Assembly: GCA_963930655.1 (NCBI GenBank) | Contig: OZ005603.1 | Location: 22,458,201-22,522,200, forward strand | Direction of reading: 5' to 3' | Length of the DNA: 64,000 nucleotides | Origin: Myrica gale | Lineage: Eukaryota; Streptophyta; Magnoliopsida; Fagales; Myricaceae | Shown here: positions 1-9,951 of the stretch, in pieces | Position numbering within the stretch: the first letter of the stretch is position 1 | Layout of the letters: each line of letters opens with the position of its first letter | Notes under the pieces: generated by a model | Told to the model about the DNA's origin: nothing | Seen by the model: the letters and a program-made list of their open reading frames with translations, nothing else | Database searches by the model: none | Position numbers and translations under genes: made by a program

Positions 1-54
1 GATCGAAGAGAAACAGAGCAGAGTGCTTCTTCTCTGTTTCTCTCCCTCTTATAT

Positions 55-63
55 TATATAAAT
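55..63 (+). promoter_or_regulatory. TATA box of the MCTP gene
   Basis: TATATAAAT lies about 115 bp before the MCTP start codon and is followed by a pyrimidine-rich leader, as expected for a plant TATA promoter with initiation near position 85-95. The leader up to 178 has no obvious intron. The transcription start is inferred. Confidence 0.6.
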
Positions 64-178
64 TGCTCTCTCCAACCTCAAGACACAGTCTTTTTCTCTC
101 AAAGCTCACATTACAATACGAGTGAGTGGCAAAAAATTGCACTTCTACTGTGGGTTCTCCTTGAAAGTCTAACTCAGT

Positions 179-3100
179 ATGGCCACGCTTCGGAAACTGA
201 TAGTGGAAGTAGTTGAGGCCCGCAAACTGTTGCCGAAAGACGGCCATGGCACATCCAGCCCTTACGTCCTAGTTGACATCTACGGACAGCGAAAGAGGAC
301 TCGAACAGAGATTCGCAATCTCAATCCAACATGGAACGAGGTGCTCGAGTTCAACGTGGGTAAGCCCTCGGATGTATTCGACGACATGCTTGAGATCGAC
401 GTTTACCACGACAAGAGTTACGGACCTACGAGCAGGAACAACTTTCTGGGTCGGCTAAGGTTGAATTCCACGCAGTTCGTTCGGAAAGGCGAAGAGGCGT
501 TGATGCATTTCCCTCTGGAGAAAAAGAGCTGGTTCAGTTGGATTCAAGGTGATATTGGGCTGAGGATTTATTACGTCGATGAAGTGGTCCCACCGCCATC
601 ACCATCTCCTCCCCCTGCGCAGGAGGAAGTGAAACCTGAGCCGCAGCAGCTATCAACATCTCCTCCCCCGGCGCCGAAGGAAGTGAAGCCTGAGCCGCAG
701 CAGCCAACACCACCTGCTGAAGTGGCTAAACCGGAAAATGAACCAAAGCCTCCAGCGGAAGCAGGTGAACAAGAAGGATCTGCTGCCCCTCAAACTGAGC
801 CGCCGCCGCCCTCTTATGCTGATAAACCCAATGAAGGACCTCCAGCTGAAGCAGAAGGGTCAGCTAGTGCGGAGCAAGAAGCCGCGCCACCAGCGGAAAA
901 TGGTGTTCCTGAAGCGGAGAAGCTGACAGAATTGCCCGAGTCTGAACCTCCACAACCAACTGAAGAGATTATAGATCAGGCAAACACATTCCCAGTTGAA
1001 GAGTTTATGCAACCTCCTCCTGAGATCCAGATGATGGCAGCGTATCGATCCAAATCATTGCCAGAAATCAAACTGGCTGGAATCAACGGTCCGCAACCTA
1101 TTAAAATGCCGATGAGGATGGAAAACTTTCCTGCTTTGGATTCAACGGATAGTATGACGATCGAACGGTCCTCATTCGATCTAGTTGAGAAGATGCACTA
1201 TCTATTCGTCCGTGTGGTGAAAGCCAGATCTCTCCCCACCAGCGGAAACCCCGTTGTGAAAATTGTGGTCTCAGGCCACCACATCATCACCAAACCTGCC
1301 CTTAAATCCAATTTCTTCGAGTGGGATCAGACATTTGCTTTCGGCGGCGATGCTCCCGAGTCTTCCTCCATTTTAGAAGTCTCTCTGTGGGAATCAGCAG
1401 GGAACCCAAAATCGGACGGGGCAGGACATAAATTCTTAGGTTGGATTGGCTTTGATGTTCCGGAAATCCCGTTGCGTGACCCACCAGACAGCCCGTTGGC
1501 TCCACAATGGTACAGGCTGGAGGGAGGTGGTGTCCATAGTGGAGATCTCATGCTTGCCACGTGGGTTGGTACGCAAGCTGACGACTCATTTCCTGATGCG
1601 TGGAAGACGGACACGGCCGGTAACGTCAACTCCCGAGCCAAAGTTTACCAATCCCCAAAACTGTGGTACCTTAGGGCTACTGTTGTCGAAGCGCAAGACA
1701 TTCTCCACCGAACTGCACTAAAAGAGGCCTCCTTCCAAGTCAGAGCGCAGTTGGGATTCCAAGTTTCGAAAACCAAAGCCTCTGTCTCACGCAATGGAAC
1801 TCCATCGTGGAACGAAGACTTGATGTTTGTAGCTGCCGAGCCATTCTGCGACCACCTGATTGTCACCCTCGAAATCCGGCAACCCAAGTCGCCAATAACC
1901 ATAGGTGTGGTGAGCATACCGCTCACCGTCATTGAAAGGCGCGTGGACGATCGGAATGTTATGTCCCGTTGGTTCAACTTGGAGGACCCAAACAGCGAGA
2001 AGAGGGTGTGCAAAGGTAAGGTCCAGCTCCGCTTGTGTTTTGATGGTGGTTATCATGTGATGGACGAGGCCGCACACATGTGCAGTGATTACCGTCCCAC
2101 TGCAAGGCAGCTATGGAAAAACCCAGTTGGAACAATAGAGCTCGGCATTATCGGTTGCAAGAATCTGACGCCTATGAAGATGGTAAGCGCTAAAGGCTCC
2201 ACTGATGCATATTGTGTTGCAAAATACGGCCCCAAGTGGGTACGCACACGTACAGTATGCGATAGTTTTGATCCCAGGTGGAATGAGCAATACACGTGGA
2301 AAGTGTATGACCCATGCACTGTGTTGTCGATTGGAGTTTTTGACAGTTGGGGAGTATTCGAAATGGAGGGCTCCAAAGAAGCCACGCGTCCAGATTTTCG
2401 CATCGGCAAAGTTCGAGTACGTATTTCTACATTGCAGAAAGGTAGGGTGTACAGAAACTCGTATCCCTTGTTTGTACTGTCCAACACTGGAATGAAGAAG
2501 ACGGGTGAGGTGGAGATAGCTATAAGATTCGTACGTGCAGCTCCCACATTGGACATACTCCATGTGTACTCACAGCCTTTGCTGCCATTAATGCATCACA
2601 TAAAGCCGCTTGGAATGCCCCAGCAAGAGATGTTGAGGAACACGGCGGCGAAGATCGTGGCAGCTCACTTGTCGCGATCGGAACCGCCACTTAGGCGCGA
2701 GGTCGTGCTTTACATGCTTGATGCGGACACTCACACGTTCAGCATGCGAAAAGTACGTGTAAACTGGGTTAGGGTCATCAACGTGATTGCTGGTTTGATC
2801 GACATCGGAAGGTGGATGGAACACACACGTTTGTGGAAGAATCCTACTGCTACGATTCTGGTACACGCACTGCTCGTCGTGCTCGTTTGGTTTCCCGACC
2901 TAATTATCCCCTCGTTGGCATTCTATGTGTTCGCGATTGGTGGTTGGAATTACAGGTTCCGGGCTCGAGACCCCCTACCTCATTCCGACCCGAAAATCTC
3001 GCTGGTCGATACCGTCGATCGTGACGAGCTGGACGAGGAGTTTGATAGCATGCCAAGTACTAGACCAAATGAGGTGTTGCGAGCGAGATACGATAAGCTA

Positions 3101-3379
3101 CGTATGATTGGGGCACGTGTGCAAACGGCATTGGGGGACTTTGCCACACAAGGCGAACGAGTGCAAGCATTGGTGACGTGGAGAGACCCACGTGCGACTG
3201 GGATATTTGTGGGGTTGTGTTTCGTGGTGGCGATGATACTGTATACAGTGCCGTCTAAGATGGTGGCGATGGCGTTTGGATTCTACTATTTCCGGCACCC
3301 GATCTTCCGGGATCGGATGCCGTCACCGGCTTTGAACTTCTTCAGGAGGCTTCCTTCCCTTACTGACCGAATAATGTAG
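179..3379 (+). CDS. MCTP: Multiple C2 domain and transmembrane region protein (MCTP, QUIRKY/MCTP16-like)
   Basis: The 1066-residue intronless frame is complete and matches plant MCTPs in length (about 1000-1080) and order of domains. C2A (about residues 5-130) is followed by a Pro/Glu-rich linker (about 135-290), C2B (about 339-475), C2C (about 495-640), C2D (about 652-815), and a phosphoribosyltransferase C-terminal (PRT_C) region with membrane segments near 889-925 and 1003-1040. Typical motifs are KDGHGTSSPYV, RRNNFLG-like RNNFLGRLRL, PPDSPLAPQWYRLEGG, KGSTDAY and the C-terminal FYYFRHPIFRDR. Known family members tether ER to the plasma membrane, often at plasmodesmata, and act in cell-to-cell signalling; C2 domains bind anionic lipid, some with calcium. 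The linker and the MATLRKLIVEVV start favour the QKY/MCTP15-16 clade; which paralogue is not certain. A partial second copy of its 3' end lies at 11664-11843. Lack of introns is normal for this family. Confidence 0.95.
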   Translation: MATLRKLIVEVVEARKLLPKDGHGTSSPYVLVDIYGQRKRTRTEIRNLNPTWNEVLEFNVGKPSDVFDDMLEIDVYHDKSYGPTSRNNFLGRLRLNSTQFVRKGEEALMHFPLEKKSWFSWIQGDIGLRIYYVDEVVPPPSPSPPPAQEEVKPEPQQLSTSPPPAPKEVKPEPQQPTPPAEVAKPENEPKPPAEAGEQEGSAAPQTEPPPPSYADKPNEGPPAEAEGSASAEQEAAPPAENGVPEAEKLTELPESEPPQPTEEIIDQANTFPVEEFMQPPPEIQMMAAYRSKSLPEIKLAGINGPQPIKMPMRMENFPALDSTDSMTIERSSFDLVEKMHYLFVRVVKARSLPTSGNPVVKIVVSGHHIITKPALKSNFFEWDQTFAFGGDAPESSSILEVSLWESAGNPKSDGAGHKFLGWIGFDVPEIPLRDPPDSPLAPQWYRLEGGGVHSGDLMLATWVGTQADDSFPDAWKTDTAGNVNSRAKVYQSPKLWYLRATVVEAQDILHRTALKEASFQVRAQLGFQVSKTKASVSRNGTPSWNEDLMFVAAEPFCDHLIVTLEIRQPKSPITIGVVSIPLTVIERRVDDRNVMSRWFNLEDPNSEKRVCKGKVQLRLCFDGGYHVMDEAAHMCSDYRPTARQLWKNPVGTIELGIIGCKNLTPMKMVSAKGSTDAYCVAKYGPKWVRTRTVCDSFDPRWNEQYTWKVYDPCTVLSIGVFDSWGVFEMEGSKEATRPDFRIGKVRVRISTLQKGRVYRNSYPLFVLSNTGMKKTGEVEIAIRFVRAAPTLDILHVYSQPLLPLMHHIKPLGMPQQEMLRNTAAKIVAAHLSRSEPPLRREVVLYMLDADTHTFSMRKVRVNWVRVINVIAGLIDIGRWMEHTRLWKNPTATILVHALLVVLVWFPDLIIPSLAFYVFAIGGWNYRFRARDPLPHSDPKISLVDTVDRDELDEEFDSMPSTRPNEVLRARYDKLRMIGARVQTALGDFATQGERVQALVTWRDPRATGIFVGLCFVVAMILYTVPSKMVAMAFGFYYFRHPIFRDRMPSPALNFFRRLPSLTDRIM

Positions 3380-3897
3380 CTTAATTTTATCTTGTAGTTT
3401 CTATTCACATATAACCCTTTTTGCTAGCTATGAAAGTATGAATAAGAAATATAGCCTTTTAAAGTCATTTTGTAGGCCCATTAGTTGAAGTGACGTACTT
3501 GGCAATGGGCCTGCTCATGGCTAAGTAGATCGTCTGGGCTTCTCGTCTCAATAATTTAAATAGACAGAAAGAGATACATTAAATTATTTCAATTATGTAT
3601 TCTGCTATTCCTCGGACCAAATTGCATTTGGATATACTTAAAACTCAAAATCTTTAGTCTAATTTTATTTTAAATCATCACTTATCCCATACCCTTAAAT
3701 GAATAAGGAAATTATGTCTAATTATTTAAATTATATTTTTACACTATCTTTTTAAAAATATATGTATATTTAAATTATTTTGTATAGTCTAAGTTTACAA
3801 ACTTTGTTTAAGCAATAATTTCTTTGATATTAGTCTCAACGACAGACAAACTATTTGGTAGTTGTGGGTACTGGGACTATCTAAATGTAGATGAGAG
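3380..3897 (+). other. MCTP 3' UTR and AT-rich intergenic DNA
   Basis: A purine-poor, AT-rich tail follows the stop codon; AATAAG near 3439-3444 could serve as a weak polyadenylation signal. Beyond it no coding capacity or repeat was recognised before the hAT terminus at 3898. Confidence 0.5.
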
Positions 3898-3959
3898 TAG
3901 GGCTGTTCAGTGCCACCGGCATCGGGAACCCGGGGGACCGGGAAACCGGTGTAGGTGCC

Positions 3960-4345
3960 TGTCACGCCTCGACCGCCATCCCGCAGGGACCATGACAGCC
4001 GCGAGCATTCCCGGGGAACACTCCGGCGCTTACACTAACTCTTATAGCGGAAGTTTGATACAACGCAGTGGAAATTTTTTTTTCTATACACAGCGGAAGA
4101 CTCACTCAGGATCCACATGTTGGCTGAGATACAAGCTCAATGAATATAACCCCCCGGTAAACGAATTATAATTCAGAAAAGTCTTTACATTACATCTTGT
4201 TCGCAAACTTATACAAAACGTAATAGGGAAACATACTGCCACTCAAATCAAACCAGCACTCACTAGTGCTAACTCGGAGTTCACAAATTCCGACATGATT
4301 TCTAACTCTTATCCATTGGACCTTTTATCCTATTCATAGGATTTT
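3960..4345 (-). mobile_element. LTR-end fragment related to the solo LTR at 12748-16754
   Basis: The first ~75 bp, beginning TGTCACGCC, align with the reverse complement of the 3' end of the solo LTR at 16680-16754; both contain CATCCCGCAGGGACC and TGACAGCCGCGAGC. It is the terminus of an LTR of the same family in opposite orientation, inserted just inside the hAT end. The inner boundary near 4345 is a guess; no second LTR or matching duplication was found. Confidence 0.6.
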
Positions 4346-4349
4346 TCTC

Positions 4350-4637
4350 TCATTTCAATACATGATTTCTAAGGGTTGAGGTACCAATCTTGTTACTGTC
4401 ACAAACATACTCCTTCCGACGATAGTTACAAAAGCACATGGGGTATGAGGGATCGCAATCTGTCTTCTTTGTCATGTGTTCCCATATCATAGATGCTTTA
4501 CGTTTGGGAGACGGACGATTTTGGTTGGTAGGGGTAGGAGTAGGACTAGGGACATCTTGGCCATATTCTAAATCAATTACAGGAAACATAGACGGTGCTC
4601 CCTGACCCTCTATGGATGGTTCAGATTGATTATCCAT
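4350..4637 (-). pseudogene. BED zinc-finger N-terminus of a hAT transposase, truncated
   Basis: The 95-residue reading frame starts with an acidic, Pro/Thr-rich tail and then a BED finger: SMIWEHMTKK, a Cys pair in CFC, and a His in TLRNHVLK. The equivalent segment of the transposase at 28775 starts the same way (VWSFFTKK). BED fingers bind the ends of hAT elements. The frame stops immediately after the finger, where an intact protein would continue for 550 or more residues, so this is a 5' remnant. CxxC spacing is altered (CFC), a further sign of decay. Confidence 0.7.
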
Positions 4638-5869
4638 CTAGCAAAGGTGAACAAACAATCACATGATAGTCAATTACTCAATATCAATTTCACAATCAAA
4701 TTGTTAAACAACCCTATTTATCAATCAAGAAAATTTCAAACAGATTCATAACTTCAAACAAAACCATATCCTCCAATCAAGCCCATCCTCCACAGTTTCA
4801 CAACCTAATAACAATCAAATTAATTGGCCAGCTACAAAGAAGGTCTTCTAATTGTAATATTGTAATTTTCTCATGCACCAGGAATTCTTACATGTAATTT
4901 GTTGTTCGTAGATCTTGTTTTCATCCAATTATATTCTCATATTCTTACATTGTACTAGTTGCCTCATATATGCAAACATGTGATTAAAGTTATGATACAT
5001 CCTCTGTGGTGCTAGTCCATGCAAAGAATTGGAGACTGGCACAAGGATCAGAAGTCGTATAATGCAATCATCGAGGGATGCAGAGAGCTAGCGAAACATT
5101 TTTGCGTCAAATAACATCCTCAATTATAAGAACTTAAAAAACATTAATAATTCAACCTGAAGCATACAGAAGCACTGTATCTACATAGAACTGATTAAAG
5201 CTCAAACATATTCATCCTAGATGTACGTACAGATATGGAATTAGTTCTGAAACAAAAGTTCAGATCTTTCCTGTAACTGATCACATTCTCACCCTAGAAT
5301 ACTTCCAATCAGAAACTACCTCCAAGAATAGTGTTCCCATAATCTTGTGTCAGATTTCAACGCTATTATGACACAGGAATAGCATATAGACATGCACACA
5401 CAGGGAATATGATTATGCAAGTTGCTAACGTCCTGCATTTTATTTGAAGGATTTCAATGTGTCCATTGACATGTGCTCATATAATCACAAATTTGAAGCA
5501 ATAAATATATGCTAACAATACTGTAATTAAGCCAAAACAAAAAGGCCACATATACACTCATCATAAGACCAGTTCAGAAGAACTTAAGCAATTAACTCGG
5601 TGATGAATATAGAACATAACTTTTGTAGATTTTTCATTTCATATGGAAACCGAAAGCCAGATAACTATCCAAAATTCGAATTCACCTGAGAACCTCAAGA
5701 AGACAAGCCAGGATGTAATCAAGTGTACAGACTACAAGGAAAAATACAACGGAAGCCATAGTCTGAAGGGAGAAAAATCCAAATAACTGCTGTATGAGAT
5801 TAGCATCACAGAAAATATAATGCATACGAATGCTCAACGTTATATCAAATACGGTACCGACTAGCTGTT
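4638..5869. other. hAT interior upstream of the BED exon
   Basis: This is AT-rich DNA without a significant frame on either strand. By comparison with the hAT at 27252 it probably represents the first intron and leader of the element. Nothing else was recognised. Confidence 0.4.
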
Positions 5870-6274
5870 CACTACAAAAAAATGACCGATAGCAGCGGTC
5901 CGAAATAGCTGCTATATGTCAAAAAACCGCCGTTATAACCTATAGCAGCGCGACCGCCGCTATATACCCGTCGGCATAGGTCTATACATGCTTTTTTAAT
6001 CGGTAATACAAATTTATTTTAATAACCATAATTAATTGGATGTAAAAATTTAAAGACCAAGGATAATAAAACAAGAATCTATTCATCATTGATTAATAAT
6101 ATTTTACAACCAACACAAGATTCTCTACAAGTAATCTAAAAAGTAACAAATTTCTAATATAAAATAACAATAAGCAAGGACCGACTAAAATATTCAAATA
6201 CAACACAATAAGCAAGGACCAATTAAAATATTTCTCCTTTGACACATCAACATCCTCTATCTTGAATTCTTGTA

Positions 6275-7686
6275 TAGGGCAGCATAACCCCGGTGTAGGT
6301 GCTGGTTTTGGCCAAAACCGGCACGTACACCGGGTAGGCCGGTTTTTAAATAATTGCCACCTACACCTACACCGTTAAGGGCAAAAACCGACCTTTAGCG
6401 GTGGCGGTTTCCGGTTATCCTACATTAATCTTCGTAATAATAAAATGCGACAAAAGGAATGAATTGTCCTTTGACAAAAGGAAATTGTTTTAGCTTCCAA
6501 TTTGGAATGTGCGACCGTGGGAACTTTAAGAATTGCAAGCCTAATATTATGCAAACATCAAGAAATAGCTCATTGTTGAGTACAATCTAATATTAGGAGC
6601 AATATTTTTTATTTTTTTATGCGTTAAATCTTATTTGCTGACTTAAAAGCAACATTACAAATAGTGTAAACAGAAACTATTGAGTACAATCTACACAGGG
6701 TCATTAGCAAAACATAAGAATCAGTACAACATCATTACCACTATTTATGATGAAACCTATGCACACTTGTCAGACATAAATACATGCCTACACATCGTTT
6801 GACATTGGATGAAGAATTTGCAGTGATTTACCTGTTGGCATGATATGCCAAGTTTCTTGAGATTGAGAGTGCGAGTCACGAGCAGCTTCTGAAAGTAACC
6901 AATCTCACACTCAAGCTTACCACATGGGATTCAACCCCTTTCCCTATTTCGTTCTAAAACTCTGGTATGCCTACCTTTCTGCAATAACAACAACAACTGG
7001 TGCCTCAAAGTTGATGATTGCATCCGACTTACTAAAAAAACCCAAAATAAATCAACATATCCAAACTAGCCTTAGAAATCCATTTGGCTAAGCTGCATTA
7101 TATTCTCATCTGAACAAGGTAAAACCAAAAAATGAGAATTTATTTTCCCTTTGCAATCTTCCCTTAAGCTTTCTCGGCGACCAAATCAAATATAGTTTTG
7201 GACAGTGATTCAGCCCAAACAACACAAATTTTCTTCTCCTTTTACTATCCTTTATTTCTCATTCAAACGGAGAGGAATTTGGGTGATGACTGATGCTTAA
7301 ATACTAAAACCCGAGGAAAACCTTACCTACATATAGGGATGGTTGGGAGAAGAATCTAGGGAATCCAGGCGTTGGATGCACCTGCGGAGGTGCTCTTGTT
7401 CTTTGTACTGGCAATTGCGGATGTCGCTGTTGAAGACCGAAAGCCCTCTCATGCCTGACAATGCCATCGCCTCTCAGATCCACTCTCGTAGGCAAGAACA
7501 TACACAGAGCGAGCTAGGGAGAGAAAGTAGGCCCTATTTTATTTTATAAAAAAATAAATTCCAGTTTCCAGGTATCCTGGAACCCAGTACTTGGAAAACG
7601 TCAGAGTTTTCCTAAAAACAAGCCACCGGCAACCCGGTGCCGGTACTGGTGCTACCGGATTTTACCGGTGGGGTTGTGCAGCTCTA
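6275..7686 (-). mobile_element. Gene-capturing (Pack-type) hAT element, small copy
   Basis: Ends are TAGGGCAGCATAACCCC on the left and the complement of TAGAGCTGCACAACCCC on the right; the flanking octamers TTCTTGTA (6267-6274) and TTCCTGTA (7687-7694) match at 7 of 8 positions, the hAT signature. CCGG- and GTAGGTG-rich subterminal repeats flank the interior. The interior holds captured exons on the minus strand: an AP-2 alpha-adaptin start (7327-7467) and two splice-bounded segments near 6976-7032 and 6833-6890 (encoding DAIINFEAPVVVVIAER and EAARDSHSQSQETWHIMPT) whose parent I do not recognise. There is no transposase. The element shares ends and the adaptin segment with the copy at 17767. 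Confidence 0.85.
7327..7467 (-). pseudogene. Captured first exon of AP-2 complex alpha-adaptin
   Basis: The frame starts MALSGMRGLSVF followed by NSDIRNCQYKEQEHLR, close to the known plant alpha-adaptin N-terminus, in which the same block continues ISDIRNCQNKEQERLR. Alpha-adaptin is the large subunit of the clathrin adaptor AP-2 at the plasma membrane. Only about 30 residues are retained before unrelated sequence and a TAG stop; the 46-residue product would lack the whole adaptin trunk. Residue changes (I to N, N to Y, R to H) show decay. It lies inside a hAT element together with its upstream leader, so it is a transduplicated fragment. Confidence 0.75.
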
Positions 7687-8880
7687 TTCCTGTAATAGAA
7701 AATAAATATCACATGAGAAATAGAAATAAACAAAAGATTTATGTAAACAAAATATCTACTTGTATAGATAAGGCTATAAGCAACTCTAGATAAAACGGGT
7801 AAAAAAATTTCCCATGGAGGAATTTACCCTAGACCCCATCAACCTCGTCATTTGACAAGGGAAAACAAAAAATTTAAATTTATGACAAATTTTTATAATA
7901 GCCCTAGTCTCTAGCAAAAGCAGATTGAAATACTAATCTCACCACCAATTATTCTACTTCCCCCCTCCTCCCCACCCCCTGTGATTCACTTGAAGGGAAT
8001 TGCTGAAGTCAGTCTATCTTTGAAAGCTACGGTGCCTATTTCCTAATAGTGTAAGTTTGGGTTGAAACATGGCCACTAACCTATCCTGGCATAGACTTGA
8101 CTTACACGTGGACTTGAGGGTTCTGCGCTTTCTAAGGATTTGACTTAGGGTCTCAATGCATCCCTGCCATATGCTCTCATCCACATTTAAAAGCTTGTTC
8201 TGAACACCTTCAGAAAATGAGATGACAGGATAAGTTATGAAGCAATTATGGACAAATAAATAAACTTTCTTCAAAATTATAATGGGTCACCAAATGATAC
8301 ATTCGAACTTAGTTTGTTATCCGAGTAAAATACCATTCGCACATCACCTTTTGGTTCCACTCAGAAAGAAAATATGGATGGATGTCTAAAGGGAAGTGTT
8401 CAATAAAAAGTCAATTGGTAACCATGTACATAACCTTTTGGTTCCACTGCGTCGATGTAATGAAAAAAGAGAGTTACTGAGGTTAAAGAAGTGGCCGGAA
8501 CCTGACCTTTCCCTCCTCACTGCGAAAGAGAATAACTTTTGATGTATAAGTTTATGATTAAAAAAAATGGCTAAGCTTGGCAAGTATTCATGTATTTACA
8601 TGCATGGATAGGATATATTTTTAGGCCCACAGTTAGAACAATACCAACCTTGTTGCATTCCTATATATGTACCACTACTGAAGACAGATGGATGTATTCT
8701 TTTTCTCACAGTGAGGAAATATGGCTTTCTATACTGGACAGGCCACATGATCATAATCTAAAGTTCATGTAAGCATAAAAGACAATGAATTTAACACACA
8801 CAACACGTGGATGTACTTCATGCTTAATTTGAAAAGTACAGAGTACAAAGTACCTTTTTTCCCTTAAAGGGATCATGAAA
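7687..8880. other. CACTA interior without recognisable genes
   Basis: This is AT-rich sequence between the nested hAT element and the right subterminal array. Short frames here show no domain or compositional support. Confidence 0.4.
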
Positions 8881-9951
8881 AAATTCACACGAATCCCTTG
8901 CGCCAAAATTCACACAATCGTTGTTATAGGTTATTTTCAGCGGTGTTTGCAGACGCAAATGCACAAACGCCGCTGAATGTGGGCTCTATAGCGGTGGTCG
9001 GCATGACCGTCGCTATACATCCAAATTTTTTAGCAGCGTTTGCGGACGCAAACACTACTAAAACAGAACCCTATCGTGGCGGTCATTATGACCGCTAATG
9101 ACCGCCGCTATAGACCCCGGAGATTTAAGTCTATAGCGGCGGTCATGACCGGCGCTAACACGTGGATCTATACCTGCGGTTTTAAGGTCTGTAGCCTCTA
9201 CCATCGACCACCGCTATAGACTGGAGACATATAGCAGCGTTTAGCAAACACTGCTATAACTAGACCAGTAGACCGCTGCTAAAGGTACCACGTTTAGCAA
9301 CATTTTTCAAAAAACGCCGCTATAGACCTGTTTTTTTTGTAGTGGTTCTTGCCACATAGGATGTACCATAAGGTCACATAATTTATTAAAGTAATATATA
9401 AAGTTGCAAAAGTTTGCCAAAGAAATCCTAGATCACTATGAAGCTAAAAAAGACAATACCTTGCGTTTGATCTCGTGGACAGGGTTTTCGGCTTTTGATC
9501 TCCTAGACACACGGCAGCAAGTGCAACCACTAAGGCACTAACCAGCAAAGAAAGGGAGGAGGCTGAGAGGAGCTGTGCGTGAAAAAAGAGAGGGAGGGAA
9601 GGGGCTGTTGCGTGATAAGGGGGTCAGGGGTGCTGTGCGAAGTGAAGTGAGGGGCTGGGGTCCAGGGAGAGGGGGGTGCTGCGACTGCGCGAAACCAAAG
9701 GGGGGGGTTAGGGTTTTTTTTTGAATTTGTAAGAGAGGAGGGGTGCGCGTGATTGAATCCGCGAACATGTTTTTTTTAACCGGTTCGGACGGGTCTGGAA
9801 CAGTATACTCCAGTCCGGTACTGATTTTTCTATGTATGAAACCGGGACCGGACCGGAGTATACCGGTTTCACCAGACCGACGATTCCGGTGAGTTATTTC
9901 TCACTGGTTTGGCCATGGCTGCCCACTATAGCAGTTTTTTGGACAGCCCTA

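Larger units (their letters stand above)
5870..9344. mobile_element. Non-autonomous CACTA (En/Spm-like) transposon, TSD GTT
   Basis: Both ends carry a perfect 13-bp terminal inverted repeat CACTACAAAAAAA, and the trinucleotide GTT is duplicated at 5867-5869 and 9345-9347, the 3-bp target duplication expected of CACTA elements. Subterminal arrays of TAGCAGCGG / TATAGCGGCGGTC motifs occupy about 5885-5985 and 8890-9325. No transposase frame survives. The interior is interrupted by a gene-capturing hAT element at 6275-7686. The rest (7687-8880) has no recognisable genes. Confidence 0.92.
3898..9951 (-). mobile_element. hAT transposon remnant (BED/RICESLEEPER type) with nested CACTA
   Basis: The left end reads TAGGGCTGTTCAG and the right end GGACAGCCCTA, inverted copies of a hAT terminus; both are followed inward by CCGG-rich subterminal repeats. 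The transposase start (BED finger, 4350-4637) reads toward the left end, so the element lies on the minus strand. A pyrimidine-rich leader-like block (9540-9770 read on minus) resembles the 5' leaders of the other hAT elements in the window. The transposase is cut off after the BED domain, where an LTR fragment sits. The flanking octamers (GATGAGAG and CTTATTAG) do not match, so pairing of the two ends is inferred. Confidence 0.6.

Noticed and set aside
1302..3298. Several frames of 60-155 codons on the minus strand and in other frames across the MCTP gene
   Set aside because: They are shadows of the MCTP reading frame; no domain, and codon use is explained by the sense gene.
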